A stretch of DNA of 33,689 bases from Candidatus Woesearchaeota archaeon (GTDB taxonomy: Archaea; Nanobdellota; Nanobdellia; Woesearchaeales; GW2011-AR4). The notes beneath the pieces were generated by a model that had not been told where the DNA came from, did not search any database, and saw nothing but the letters and a program-made list of their open reading frames with translations. Within the stretch, counting starts at the first letter, position 1; each line of letters begins with the position of its first letter. This document shows, in pieces, positions 14,730 to 21,864 of the stretch. Location: NCBI GenBank assembly GCA_016187495.1, contig JACPJP010000008.1, positions 1 through 33,689 of the forward strand, read 5' to 3'. A program made the position numbers and the translations under genes.

Positions 14730-15848
14730 TTGGCTGAAATAAGCAATGCACGAGTAGAAACTGTTTCTCGAGTAGCGTCTCTACCCGAGCCAAGTTCTAC
14801 TTATGATATAGATGCAGAGCTCGAACAGATTTTGGCAAAACAAAAAGCCGCTATTAGGGTAGTGGGAGCGGGTGGCGGAGGGAATAACACAATACAAAGG
14901 ATTTCTGAGGTAGGGATTATAGGGGCTGAAACAATAGCTATCAATACGGACGCTCAGGATTTATTGTACACAACCGCAAACAAAAAAATCCTGATTGGAA
15001 GGGAGCTTACAAAAGGATTAGGTGCTGGCTCCGAGCCAAGGGTAGGCGAGGAAGCTGCGCGCGAGCAGGAAGCAGAAATCAAGAAGGCATTAACAGGCTC
15101 TGATATGGTATTCATTACATGCGGCTTAGGTGGAGGTACAGGAACAGGGTCGGCTCCAGTCGTTGCGGAAGTTGCAAAAAAGATAGGAGCTTTGACTGTA
15201 GGCATCGTGACATTGCCCTTTAACATGGAAGGCCATAGAAGATATGAAAATGCTATTATTGGCCTTGAGAAAATGGAGCAGGTAGTTGACACATTGATTG
15301 TGATACCCAATGAAAAACTTTTGGAGCTTGCACCAGAACTGCCGTTGCATACAGCCTTCAAGGTAGCAGATGAGATTTTAACAAACGCTGTTAAAGGAAT
15401 TGCGGAACTAGTGACAAAAGCGGGCTTAGTAAATTTGGATTTTGCCGATATAAGAGCTGTGATGAGGGGCGGAGGAGTTGCTTTAATTGGTGTAGGCGAA
15501 AGCGATAGCGAAAACAGAGCTATAGAGGCAGTTGAGAAAGCTATTAATAACCCGTTGCTTGATGCTGACATCTCAGGTGCAAACGGAGCCTTGATTAATG
15601 TTATCGGCGGAGAAGACATGACCTTGGATGAAGCCCGCAAGGTTGTCGAGACCGTATCAAACAAGCTTGACGATGACGCAAGGATTATATGGGGCGCTCA
15701 GATAAGCAAGGATATGGAGAGGACAATAAGGACAATGCTCATTGTTACAGGAGTAAAGAGCTCGCAGATATTGGGTTCTGGGATAAAAACCACAAACAAG
15801 AGAAAAGAAGAAATAGAGTCGGAGCTCGGCATAGAATTCCTTGATTAA
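14730..15848 (+). CDS. ftsZ: Cell division protein FtsZ
   Basis: This tubulin-like GTPase has the nucleotide-binding GAGGGGNNT near the start of the core, the tubulin signature [10 protein letters not shown], and the catalytic T7-loop segment [11 protein letters not shown]. The N-terminal extension of about 40 residues precedes the GTPase domain, and there is no long C-terminal linker (ends ELGIEFLD). It polymerises into the division ring. TTG 14730 is preferred over TTG 14709. GGGTGG lies a few bases before it, the TATA box TTTAAATATA (14681-14690) predicts transcription start near 14711, and the product then begins AEISNARVE after the initiator. The longer form would be 379 aa. The gene ends one base before secE. 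Confidence 0.95.
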   Translation: MAEISNARVETVSRVASLPEPSSTYDIDAELEQILAKQKAAIRVVGAGGGGNNTIQRISEVGIIGAETIAINTDAQDLLYTTANKKILIGRELTKGLGAGSEPRVGEEAAREQEAEIKKALTGSDMVFITCGLGGGTGTGSAPVVAEVAKKIGALTVGIVTLPFNMEGHRRYENAIIGLEKMEQVVDTLIVIPNEKLLELAPELPLHTAFKVADEILTNAVKGIAELVTKAGLVNLDFADIRAVMRGGGVALIGVGESDSENRAIEAVEKAINNPLLDADISGANGALINVIGGEDMTLDEARKVVETVSNKLDDDARIIWGAQISKDMERTIRTMLIVTGVKSSQILGSGIKTTNKRKEEIESELGIEFLD

Positions 15849-15849
15849 A

Positions 15850-16038
15850 ATGGATTTAAATTCTTACTGGATAAGGTTTAAGGGCTTTATTAATGAGTCT
15901 ATAAGGGTGCTGAAAGTAACGAGGAAGCCAAGCAAGCTCGAATTCCAGACCATAGTAAAAGCCTCAGGATTGGGCATGATTATTATAGGGCTGTTGGGAT
16001 TTGTAATAACCATGCTAAAACAGCTGCTTTTTCCCTAA
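15850..16038 (+). CDS. secE: Preprotein translocase subunit SecE (Sec61-gamma)
   Basis: The 62-aa protein has an amphipathic N-terminal helix (SYWIRFKGFINESIRVLKVTRKPSKLEFQ, of which the RKPSKLEF segment is the family hallmark). A single membrane span near the C terminus follows (GLGMIIIGLLGFVITML). It clamps the SecY channel. ATG 15850 is one base after the ftsZ stop; the in-frame TTG at 15841 overlaps ftsZ and is unlikely. The ftsZ-secE-spt5-rpl11 order is a conserved archaeal arrangement, but here secE is separated from spt5 by a 378-base noncoding stretch. Confidence 0.92.
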   Translation: MDLNSYWIRFKGFINESIRVLKVTRKPSKLEFQTIVKASGLGMIIIGLLGFVITMLKQLLFP

Positions 16039-16135
16039 AGCTTTTAAATAGTGGCTTATTTTCAATAGTCAGATAATACATTACAGTCCACAACCAATGT
16101 TTATTAAAATTTAACATGAATTCAGGATTCACAAC

Positions 16136-16404
16136 GATAATATTTATTCAATAAAAAATAATAAGAGGATTTTTTGCTAGATAAAAATTGTGAAGGCAAA
16201 AAATACTCGAACGAAGTTCGGTATCCACTGCGTGGATAATCCAATGTAGTTGTGCACAAATAGAATAGGACAAAATTTTTCCTTTGCTCAGCAAGTAAGA
16301 AAATTTTCCTATTATTAATTTTTTCATTGAAATAAATTATTGCCAGTATAAAACAAATGAGAATGCAAATAGTTGTGTACATAAGATAAAATTTTAATTA
16401 TTGA
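16136..16404 (+). repeat. Noncoding element, copy A (homologous to 27001-27286 on the other strand)
   Basis: Four blocks occur in the same order as in copy B. Block 1 is GATAATATTTATTCAATAAA through TTTTTGCT (16136-16178). Block 2 is AATGTAGTTGTGCACAA (16243-16259). Block 3 is TTTTTTCATTGAA (16319-16331). Block 4 is AATAGTTGTG within 16352-16399. Hairpins: CGAAC-gaa-GTTCG (16208-16220), TATCCAC-tgc-GTGGATA (16222-16238), and a long one from AATAGG (16264) to CCTATT (16313). There is no supported ORF. The last block contains the AT-rich TATA-like ATAAAATTTTAA (16385-16396), about 26 bases before ATG of spt5, so the element borders or supplies that promoter. The rest of 16039-16135 shows nothing recognisable. 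Confidence 0.7.
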
Positions 16405-16416
16405 AGCTAATCCAAA

Positions 16417-16902
16417 ATGGAACAGGAAGCCAATACTTCGCAAATTTATGGATTGAGGGTAACTGCCAACAGGGAAGACCAGGTAATGGACTTCATTGTA
16501 GCTAATGCTCAGAGAAAAAATCTTGAGGTTTTCGCAGTTATAAGGCCGCATGGCATGCGCGGCTACATTTTTTTAGAGGCTGGGAACAAGACAGATGCAG
16601 AGCAGGCCGCTTTCAATGTTCCTTATGCCAGGGGTATTCTGCCAAAAACAGTTGATTACTCTGAAATAGAGCATATGCTGGAGCAGGTAAAGTACGAGGT
16701 AAACATACAAAAGAATGATATTGTTGAAATCATATCAGGGCCTTTTAAGCGTGAGCAGGCTAAGATAACAAGGATAGACAAGCAGAAAGAGGAGGTCGTT
16801 GTTGAGCTTTTAGAGGCAGCAGTCCCTATACCAATGACATTGAAGCTTGATGCTGTTAAAGTTGTCAGAAGAGATACAGAAGAAAAGGAAAAGGCAGAGT
16901 AA
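16417..16902 (+). CDS. spt5: Transcription elongation factor Spt5 (NusG homologue)
   Basis: The 161-aa protein has an NGN domain (about 8-88), including YGLRVTANREDQVMDFI and VFAVIRPHGMRGYIFLEA, with the PYARGILP segment after it. A KOW domain (about 98-145) follows: NIQKNDIVEIISGPFKREQAKITRID. Family role: with Spt4 it binds the RNA polymerase clamp and closes the DNA channel, raising processivity and coupling to translation. It lies between secE and rpl11, as usual in archaea. The TATA-like run at 16385-16396 predicts a leaderless start at ATG 16417. Confidence 0.95.
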   Translation: MEQEANTSQIYGLRVTANREDQVMDFIVANAQRKNLEVFAVIRPHGMRGYIFLEAGNKTDAEQAAFNVPYARGILPKTVDYSEIEHMLEQVKYEVNIQKNDIVEIISGPFKREQAKITRIDKQKEEVVVELLEAAVPIPMTLKLDAVKVVRRDTEEKEKAE

Positions 16903-16959
16903 CATTTATAAACATTCCATTTATTCTCGTCATAAACTCAATATTGTTAATTAACAAAA

Positions 16960-17772
16960 ATGCCATCGCAAACAGTTGAATCATTGGTACCAGGAGGAAA
17001 AGCTACTGCGGCTCCTCCACTAGGGCCTGCTCTAGGTCCGTTAGGCGTAAATATCGGCCAGGTAGTTTCAGATATAAACAAAAAAACTTCTGCTTTCCAG
17101 GGAATGCAAGTTCCAGTTAAAGTTATAGTTGATATGGATACAAAGAAATTTGAAATAAAAGTTGGAACCCCGCCTGCTTCTGCTCTGATTTTGAAGGAAG
17201 CAGGAATTGAAAAAGGCTCAGGCAACCCTAAAACAGACAAGGTTGCAGATATTTTTATTGAGCAGATAATCAAAATAGCGAAGATGAAGGAAAGCAATCT
17301 GCTGGGCAATGATCTAAAAGCAAAAGTCAAGGAAATAATTGGGACATGCAATTCAATGGGAATACTTGTGGAAGGAAAGCCTGCAGTGGAAGCCATAAAA
17401 GAGGTAAATGGAGGAAAGTTTGATAAGGAAATAAGAGAAGAAAAGACAGAGCTTACTGCAGAAGAAAAGGCTAGATTAGAAGAAGAGAAGAAGAAGCTTG
17501 CTGCAGAGATTGAGAAAAGAAGGGCAGAGTTTGAAAAGACTGCTAAAGACATTATTGCTGCAATGGCTGGCAAGGAAAGGGGAGAGATTAAGGCTAAACT
17601 TGTTGAAGCAGGAATTCCAGACAAGATGATCAAGGAATTATTGCCTATGGAAGGAGAGGCTGCAGCAGCTGGAGCAGAAGCAAAGCCTGCAGCAGGAGCT
17701 ACAAAAGCCGAAGCAGCGCCAAAGGCAGAAGCGAAGAAAGAAGAAGCCAAGGGGAAAGAGAAGAAGAAATAG
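16960..17772 (+). CDS. rpl11: 50S ribosomal protein L11 with long charged C-terminal extension
   Basis: Residues 1-160 are a normal archaeal L11. The N-terminal domain has the proline-rich APPLGPALGPLGVNIGQV. The C-terminal RNA-binding domain has IKVGTPPASALILKEAGIEKGSG and GTCNSMGILVEGKPA. L11 binds 23S rRNA at the GTPase centre and anchors the stalk base. A further 110 residues follow: a Glu/Lys-rich likely coiled coil (about 160-200, ELTAEEKARLEEEKKKLAAEI), a small helical piece (IKAKLVEAGIPDKMIKELLPM), then an Ala/Lys/Glu tail ending KKEEAKGKEKKK. Usual archaeal L11 is about 160 aa, so the extension is unusual. The gene has a TATA box, CATTTATAAAC (16909-16919 region). It is not followed by L1, L10 or L12. 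Confidence 0.93.
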   Translation: MPSQTVESLVPGGKATAAPPLGPALGPLGVNIGQVVSDINKKTSAFQGMQVPVKVIVDMDTKKFEIKVGTPPASALILKEAGIEKGSGNPKTDKVADIFIEQIIKIAKMKESNLLGNDLKAKVKEIIGTCNSMGILVEGKPAVEAIKEVNGGKFDKEIREEKTELTAEEKARLEEEKKKLAAEIEKRRAEFEKTAKDIIAAMAGKERGEIKAKLVEAGIPDKMIKELLPMEGEAAAAGAEAKPAAGATKAEAAPKAEAKKEEAKGKEKKK

Positions 17773-18060
17773 TTCTTTGTAATTTTATTGTACTGGTTGT
17801 TTTTTTCTAAATGGAATACAAAAAAATATTTACATCAACTATAGTTAACCTAAAAGTTAAGTAGAATTAAACTAAACTATTTATAATTTATATAAAACGT
17901 TACCAAAAGAACGATAAATTTTTAAAGGAAATAGGTATAGCCTCTAACAATAAAGGGGTGCACATTAGAGTCAATGGTTTAGGATTAAATAGATAAAGGT
18001 TTCCTATAAAATAAAAATCACTTAGGCATCTGTTATTAGATTAAACTGAGTAGATAATAA
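17773..18060. other. Intergenic region after rpl11, 288 bases, possible 5' leader
   Basis: No ORF is supported. The region from about 17925 to 18006 could fold: AGGAAA near its start pairs with TTTCCT near 18000-18005, and inside it CTCTAA pairs with TTAGAG around GGGGTGCAC. A TATA-like CTATAAAATA at about 18003-18012 may drive the next gene. The fold is my reading only. Confidence 0.3.
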
Positions 18061-19308
18061 ATGGCTCAAAGTAACCCCCAAAGCTATAGCGAAGGTCGTA
18101 GTATTGATGAATTAGTAGGTAGATTAGTAAATAAGCATCCAAAAATCGGGATTACAACTAGTGACCAACTCTTACGCGAAATATCTGGTAATGAATTAAC
18201 CAGAGTAGGATTTGCTGTAACCACACTAAATCCAGAAAATCTAATTGCAAGTAGTCAGGATGTTTATGTTATCGACCTTGAGGGGTTAGCTGATTATTCA
18301 GCTATTAATACAGCAATCAAACAGTTGAGGGAATCGAGGCCAGACAGCGAAATAGTTTTATTATCTACTGACCAAGTTTTATCAAGGCCTCAAGCTTTGC
18401 CTTTAAAATGGCAAATAGCAAAATACTTAGTGGTTACTTATACAAGGCCATCGCCTAGCCAAGGTATTGATTATGGTGCAGCGCTCCAATCTGCTGCAAG
18501 CGAATTGAATAGGGCAGTTATACTTCCTTTTTTAACCCAGCCATCATTAATTAAGATTGGAGGAAGCCTTTTTGATCTTTATGATACAAATCCTCAAGTT
18601 ATCTTTAAGCTCTTGGAGAAGGTAAAAGAGTTGCATGGAGAAGGATATAACATAATTTTGACTACTGGCGGTGGGCCAAGAAATGATGCAGAAAGATTAG
18701 TAAGCGGAGCTTATGGTGTAAGTATCGATCCTGCTGCTGTTCTAAAAAGGCAGGCAGCAACAATAGAACAAATATTGGGAAGCGCAGGCGAATATGTGCC
18801 TCCTGGAAGATTAAGAACAGAATTGCCATTTTCATACGAATGGCTGAGAAGAAAAATCCTCATTACATCTTTGAGCAGTGATTCGAAAATACCACCAACA
18901 GAGTCAGATGCGCATACTCTAAGAATAGCTGAAGCTCAAGGATTATACAAAGTAATATTCGCAAAAGATACTGATGGAGTTTATCATATGGACCCCTACA
19001 AACAGCCACGTAGGGAGAGGGGCAGATGGCCATGGCAAGCTAGATCCAATGGAAAAGATAACCCGTTTTTCCCTTACATTTATGCCAGCGAAGTGCTGAA
19101 TGGCAGAATTGACAGGACAGATGCCCAAGGAAGAGGCGAGCATTTAATAGAAACCTCAGCATTGTTTTTTTTAAGATCTACCAATATTGTAAGATCAGTT
19201 CAAGTCGTCAACGGCACCAAGCCAGAATTCTTAAGGTATGCTTTAAGCGGACAACGCTATGCTCCGGGAACAACTAATTATGTCGGCTCCTTTATCTTGA
19301 GAGGATAA
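18061..19308 (+). CDS. Amino-acid-kinase superfamily protein (UMP kinase/MoSto-like) with N-terminal receiver-like domain
   Basis: The C-terminal about 250 of 415 residues follow the AAK fold: LIKIGGSLFD (about 161-170), a glycine-rich NIILTTGGGPRNDAERLV, ESDAHTLRIAEAQGLYKVIFAKDTDGVYHMDP, and a closing VQVVNGTKPEFLRYALSGQ. This pattern is nearest to UMP kinases and the molybdenum-storage protein subunits. Kinase activity and substrate are not shown. The first about 155 residues are separate. They look like a Rossmann-type receiver domain, with VYVIDLEGLADYS followed by a helix, then RPDSEIVLLSTD; the aligned Asp and Ser/Thr positions are suggestive only. The gene stands alone, with a 288-base upstream gap, and is convergent with the PhoU-like gene. 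Confidence 0.7.
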   Translation: MAQSNPQSYSEGRSIDELVGRLVNKHPKIGITTSDQLLREISGNELTRVGFAVTTLNPENLIASSQDVYVIDLEGLADYSAINTAIKQLRESRPDSEIVLLSTDQVLSRPQALPLKWQIAKYLVVTYTRPSPSQGIDYGAALQSAASELNRAVILPFLTQPSLIKIGGSLFDLYDTNPQVIFKLLEKVKELHGEGYNIILTTGGGPRNDAERLVSGAYGVSIDPAAVLKRQAATIEQILGSAGEYVPPGRLRTELPFSYEWLRRKILITSLSSDSKIPPTESDAHTLRIAEAQGLYKVIFAKDTDGVYHMDPYKQPRRERGRWPWQARSNGKDNPFFPYIYASEVLNGRIDRTDAQGRGEHLIETSALFFLRSTNIVRSVQVVNGTKPEFLRYALSGQRYAPGTTNYVGSFILRG

Positions 19309-19370
19309 AGGTAGAAAGATTTGAATTAAACCAAATAGGTCGGTTTACGGGCGAGCATTTGATATGGGTT

Positions 19371-19387
19371 GACCTAAAAATCAGGTC
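19371..19387. terminator. Hairpin between convergent genes
   Basis: GACCT-AAAAATC-AGGTC forms a 5-bp stem with a 7-base loop, followed by TTCT on the plus strand. It lies between the AAK-like gene and the PhoU-like gene and may help end transcription from either side. The stem is short. Confidence 0.3.
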
Positions 19388-19430
19388 TTCTAATCTTATG
19401 CATGTTCTGCCTTGTTTATTAGAACAATAA

Positions 19431-20345
19431 TTAACCGCTCATTCCTTTCAGCGTGTCGAGCCTCATTGTGGGAAAATGGTACATTATTCTTGCTATTACA
19501 TCTAAGCAGTTTAATGCGGCAGCCTCATTTTGGTCAGATGTAGAAAGCATTTTTTGAATTTCTGCCTTTATATTGTTGTACAAATTTATGCTCTTAACAG
19601 CCTTATCTTTCTCAGGCTTGTAAAAAAAGTCGTATCCAAGCTTTGTCAATTCATTTACTTTGAATAGAATATCAATTAAGCTTTTCTTCTTTGTCTTGAT
19701 TTTTGCTAAGTGTGATGCTAAATATTTGTATTCATCTCCAGCGTCTTCAAGTATTTCTATGAGGTAGTATAGTATATACGTTCCAAATTCGCCATAAAAT
19801 CCCTTGTTGATATACCTTAAGCAGAAATAACAAAACTTATTCACATCAAAATCTTTATAGTACAGGTTTTCTAAAGTTTTTTTATCTCCCTGCTTATAAG
19901 ATTCCAAGCAGGTTTCTGCCATGTCTATAACTATGAGGAAAGCCCTTCTTAGGCTTGAATCGAAGTCTATATTAAGCTTTTGCGATATGCTTTTAATAAT
20001 TAAAGTGCCTTTTGTTTGTTCCATTATTTCAAATCCCAAAAGCTCATTGACTTTATTTTGTACAGCAATTGCTATTTCAGGATTGTTATATTTAACTGTA
20101 ATTGAATCATAACCCTTTTGATAGGCTCTGGCCATAAACCTATCCGCTAATCTGGGTGTAAGGTCGCTTAAATCTACTGTTATCTCTTTGTTGCTAGGCG
20201 AATTAGTAATCTGGATTATAATCTTATCTCCTTGCTCCTCAACTTCCAGTTCATCACCCTTCTTTATGCTATACTTTTGGCTCCATTTCCTGGGCAAAGA
20301 AATCAACTGCGTGCTATTAGCTATCTGTATTACCTTTCTTTTGAT
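19431..20345 (-). CDS. PhoU-like regulator with N-terminal AbrB-type DNA-binding domain
   Basis: The N terminus is a swapped-hairpin AbrB domain, TQLISLPRKWSQKYSIKKGDELEVEEQ with IIIQIT. Two PhoU-type helical regions follow (about 125-300), e.g. RAFLIVIDMAETCLESY and YHFPTMRLDTL. Archaeal proteins of this build are regarded as phosphate-uptake or signalling regulators. The earliest conventional start, TTG 20306, would remove the first strand of the AbrB domain. The frame is open for 13 more codons (IKRKVIQIANSTQ) up to an ATC at 20343-20345, and a stop TAA lies just before. Relatives begin with Met-Lys-Arg-Lys at that place. GGTGGT stands 4 bases before the ATC. I therefore extend to 20345, with TTG 20306 as the conservative alternative. 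Confidence 0.75.
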   Translation of the reverse strand: MKRKVIQIANSTQLISLPRKWSQKYSIKKGDELEVEEQGDKIIIQITNSPSNKEITVDLSDLTPRLADRFMARAYQKGYDSITVKYNNPEIAIAVQNKVNELLGFEIMEQTKGTLIIKSISQKLNIDFDSSLRRAFLIVIDMAETCLESYKQGDKKTLENLYYKDFDVNKFCYFCLRYINKGFYGEFGTYILYYLIEILEDAGDEYKYLASHLAKIKTKKKSLIDILFKVNELTKLGYDFFYKPEKDKAVKSINLYNNIKAEIQKMLSTSDQNEAAALNCLDVIARIMYHFPTMRLDTLKGMSG

Positions 20346-20593
20346 TTAAACCACCCTTATATTGTCTTATAAACCTTAAATAGATTCAATTAACAAACAA
20401 AATTTAAATGAGTTATGTATAAAACCCCTTAGTCTTTGTATGTACTTAAAGAGATTATATTACCTATATAAACTTTTTGTTTTTATATAAAAATTAAATC
20501 GTTTATAATCTTTAATGGAAAGTTATATAAGAATAGTGGTATCTCTGCATATTGTGGATAAGAATCTGCCAATTTAAAGAGGTGCACAAAGCT

Positions 20594-20607
20594 AAGGAGG
20601 TGTCCTT
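20594..20607 (+). promoter_or_regulatory. Shine-Dalgarno site inside a hairpin, before the 39-aa ORF
   Basis: AAGGAGGTGTCCTT contains the near-consensus ribosome site AAGGAGGTG ending 5 bases before ATG 20608. The flanks AAGGA and TCCTT are exact complements around a GGTG loop, so part of the site can be hidden in a stem. Confidence 0.55.
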
Positions 20608-20727
20608 ATGAACAGAAGAGGCCTTGAGAAATTTAGGAATGTGGAAGAACTTTGGGATAGGGAATTAGAGGAAGAGTTTGGCTATGTGTACACAACTGAT
20701 GCAATGGAAGAGTTTAGGGACAAATAA
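20608..20727 (+). CDS. 39-aa acidic miniprotein
   Basis: The ORF encodes MNRRGLEKFRNVEELWDREL and continues with EEEFGYVYTTDAMEEFRDK, then TAA. Support comes from the strong Shine-Dalgarno sequence just upstream and a TATA-like GTTATATAAG near 20522-20531, which would give a leader of roughly 55 bases. The peptide is charged, probably mostly helical, and has no membrane segment or cysteines. I know no family for it. It is upstream of the HTH-MNT/HEPN module but separated by 177 bases, so operon membership is unlikely. Confidence 0.6.
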   Translation: MNRRGLEKFRNVEELWDRELEEEFGYVYTTDAMEEFRDK

Positions 20728-20865
20728 AAAATGGTTGGAATAGCCGTTTTTATGACTATTATTAGGTTTTTATTATTTAGAGCTATTAGCGATATAAACT
20801 CCGAAAGTAATAAATATTATTAGAAAACCTTATCACTTCTTCTATATTAAACCATAATGAAAAGG

Positions 20866-20903
20866 TTTAAATATTAGTTCACTTATTGAACTGATTAGTT
20901 CAC
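20866..20903. promoter_or_regulatory. Promoter/operator of the HTH-MNT/HEPN operon
   Basis: TATA box TTTAAATATT (20866-20875) is followed by two exact copies of ATTAGTTCAC (20873-20882 and 20894-20903), 21 bases apart. Between them TGAACT (20887-20892) makes an inverted pair with AGTTCA (20876-20881). The array overlaps the likely transcription start and ends one base before ATG 20905. Self-repression by the HTH-MNT protein is a reasonable inference. Confidence 0.55.
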
Positions 20904-20904
20904 A

Positions 20905-21495
20905 ATGAGAACAGATACAATGTCCTTTGTTTTGAGTTCTGAAAATAGAAAAAGTATAGTCCTGACTATATTCGAATACCCTAATAGGCAATGGAGTTGC
21001 TCTGCACTAGAAGATTTAACGAAAAAGCCCCATGCAACTGTTTTTAGAACATTAGATGGCTTATCGAATTTTGGCATATTGAAAAGCATAAGGATAAACA
21101 AAAAAGATGTCCTATACGAATTGGTTAACTCTCCTTTATCAAAAGAATTAAAAAAAATAATGGGTATAGAGAATATAACCGCAAAAAAAATTGCAAATAA
21201 ATTTGTCAATAAGATCAAATCAAAAAAGATTTATTCTATCCTTTTATACGGCTCTATCGTAAAAGGAAATTTAAGGCCGGAGAGCGACATAGACATATTA
21301 ATAGTTTTAAACGAGCACGATAAAATAACTGAAGAGAAAATCTTTGATATTGCTGCTGAGTTGTCATCGGAATCAAACAAAACAATTTCAGCTGTTATTA
21401 TGGACATAAAAGAAATAAATAATGAAAAAAGCGGACAATTTATTAAGTCTGTTAAAGCCAACATGGAGCTAATTTATGGAAAAAAGCCATTTTGA
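20905..21495 (+). CDS. Winged-helix/MNT nucleotidyltransferase fusion (antitoxin of a HEPN/MNT pair)
   Basis: The 196-aa protein has an N-terminal winged helix (about 10-80; SALEDLTKKPHATVFRTLDGL, then FGILKSIR). A minimal nucleotidyltransferase domain follows, with ILLYGSIVKGNLRPESDIDILIVL (about 111-134), containing the GS and the paired Asp motif DID. In HEPN/MNT systems the MNT protein neutralises the HEPN RNase, in known cases by adding AMP groups to it. The next gene, overlapping by 20 bases, is a HEPN protein. The HTH part would allow the antitoxin to repress its own promoter through the repeats just upstream. Confidence 0.85.
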   Translation: MRTDTMSFVLSSENRKSIVLTIFEYPNRQWSCSALEDLTKKPHATVFRTLDGLSNFGILKSIRINKKDVLYELVNSPLSKELKKIMGIENITAKKIANKFVNKIKSKKIYSILLYGSIVKGNLRPESDIDILIVLNEHDKITEEKIFDIAAELSSESNKTISAVIMDIKEINNEKSGQFIKSVKANMELIYGKKPF

Positions 21496-21859
21496 ACAAG
21501 CTAAGTTGTGGTTAGAAGGTGCAAAATACATAGCAGACTTAAGCTTAGAAGGTAAGGATAAATATGCGGTAGCAGTTTCTATGGCAATTCATTCGATAAT
21601 TAAAGCTAATGATGCTTTGACTTTTAAGTTTATGAATATTACAGCTAAACGTCATGACGATGCCAGAAGACTTTTTGAGGATTTGATAAAGAAGAATTTT
21701 GTTAAAGCTGAGTATACGAACTATAAGAATATCATACAAGATGCCATTACTAATAAAGCGAAAGCAGAATACAGAGGAGCATTTTTCAGCAAAAATGATT
21801 TTGAGAATATGGAGAGGAAGGCAGAAAAGTTTTTAAATATGGCAGAGGAAATTGTGTAG
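21476..21859 (+). CDS. HEPN-domain protein (putative RNase toxin)
   Basis: The 127-aa all-helical protein has the HEPN layout. Helix 1 is FEQAKLWLEGAKYIADLSL, helix 2 is YAVAVSMAIHSIIKANDALTFKF, and then a turn with AKRHDDARRLFEDLI. Helix 4 has KAEYRGAFFSKNDFENMERKAEKFLNMAEEI. The strict R-x4-6-H catalytic motif of the best-known HEPN toxins is not clearly present; RHDD and EYRG are the nearest candidates. It may therefore act by a modified site or be a weak nuclease. It overlaps the MNT gene by 20 bases, the usual coupling. It is convergent with the DTD2 gene, 5 bases between stops. Confidence 0.78.
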   Translation: MEKSHFEQAKLWLEGAKYIADLSLEGKDKYAVAVSMAIHSIIKANDALTFKFMNITAKRHDDARRLFEDLIKKNFVKAEYTNYKNIIQDAITNKAKAEYRGAFFSKNDFENMERKAEKFLNMAEEIV

Positions 21860-21864
21860 GGCTT

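Noticed and set aside
14954-15664. 236-codon frame antisense to ftsZ
   Set aside because: It mirrors the conserved FtsZ coding frame on the other strand; the Ser/Pro/Ala-rich product is typical of an antisense shadow.
16947-17750. 267-codon frame antisense to rpl11
   Set aside because: Shadow of the L11 frame; low-complexity Ser/Phe/Ala product and no promoter.
20731-20823. 30-codon frame with a hydrophobic start (MVGIAVFMTIIRFLLF)
   Set aside because: No ribosome site and no promoter of its own; could be a tiny membrane peptide, but the support is too weak to list as a gene.
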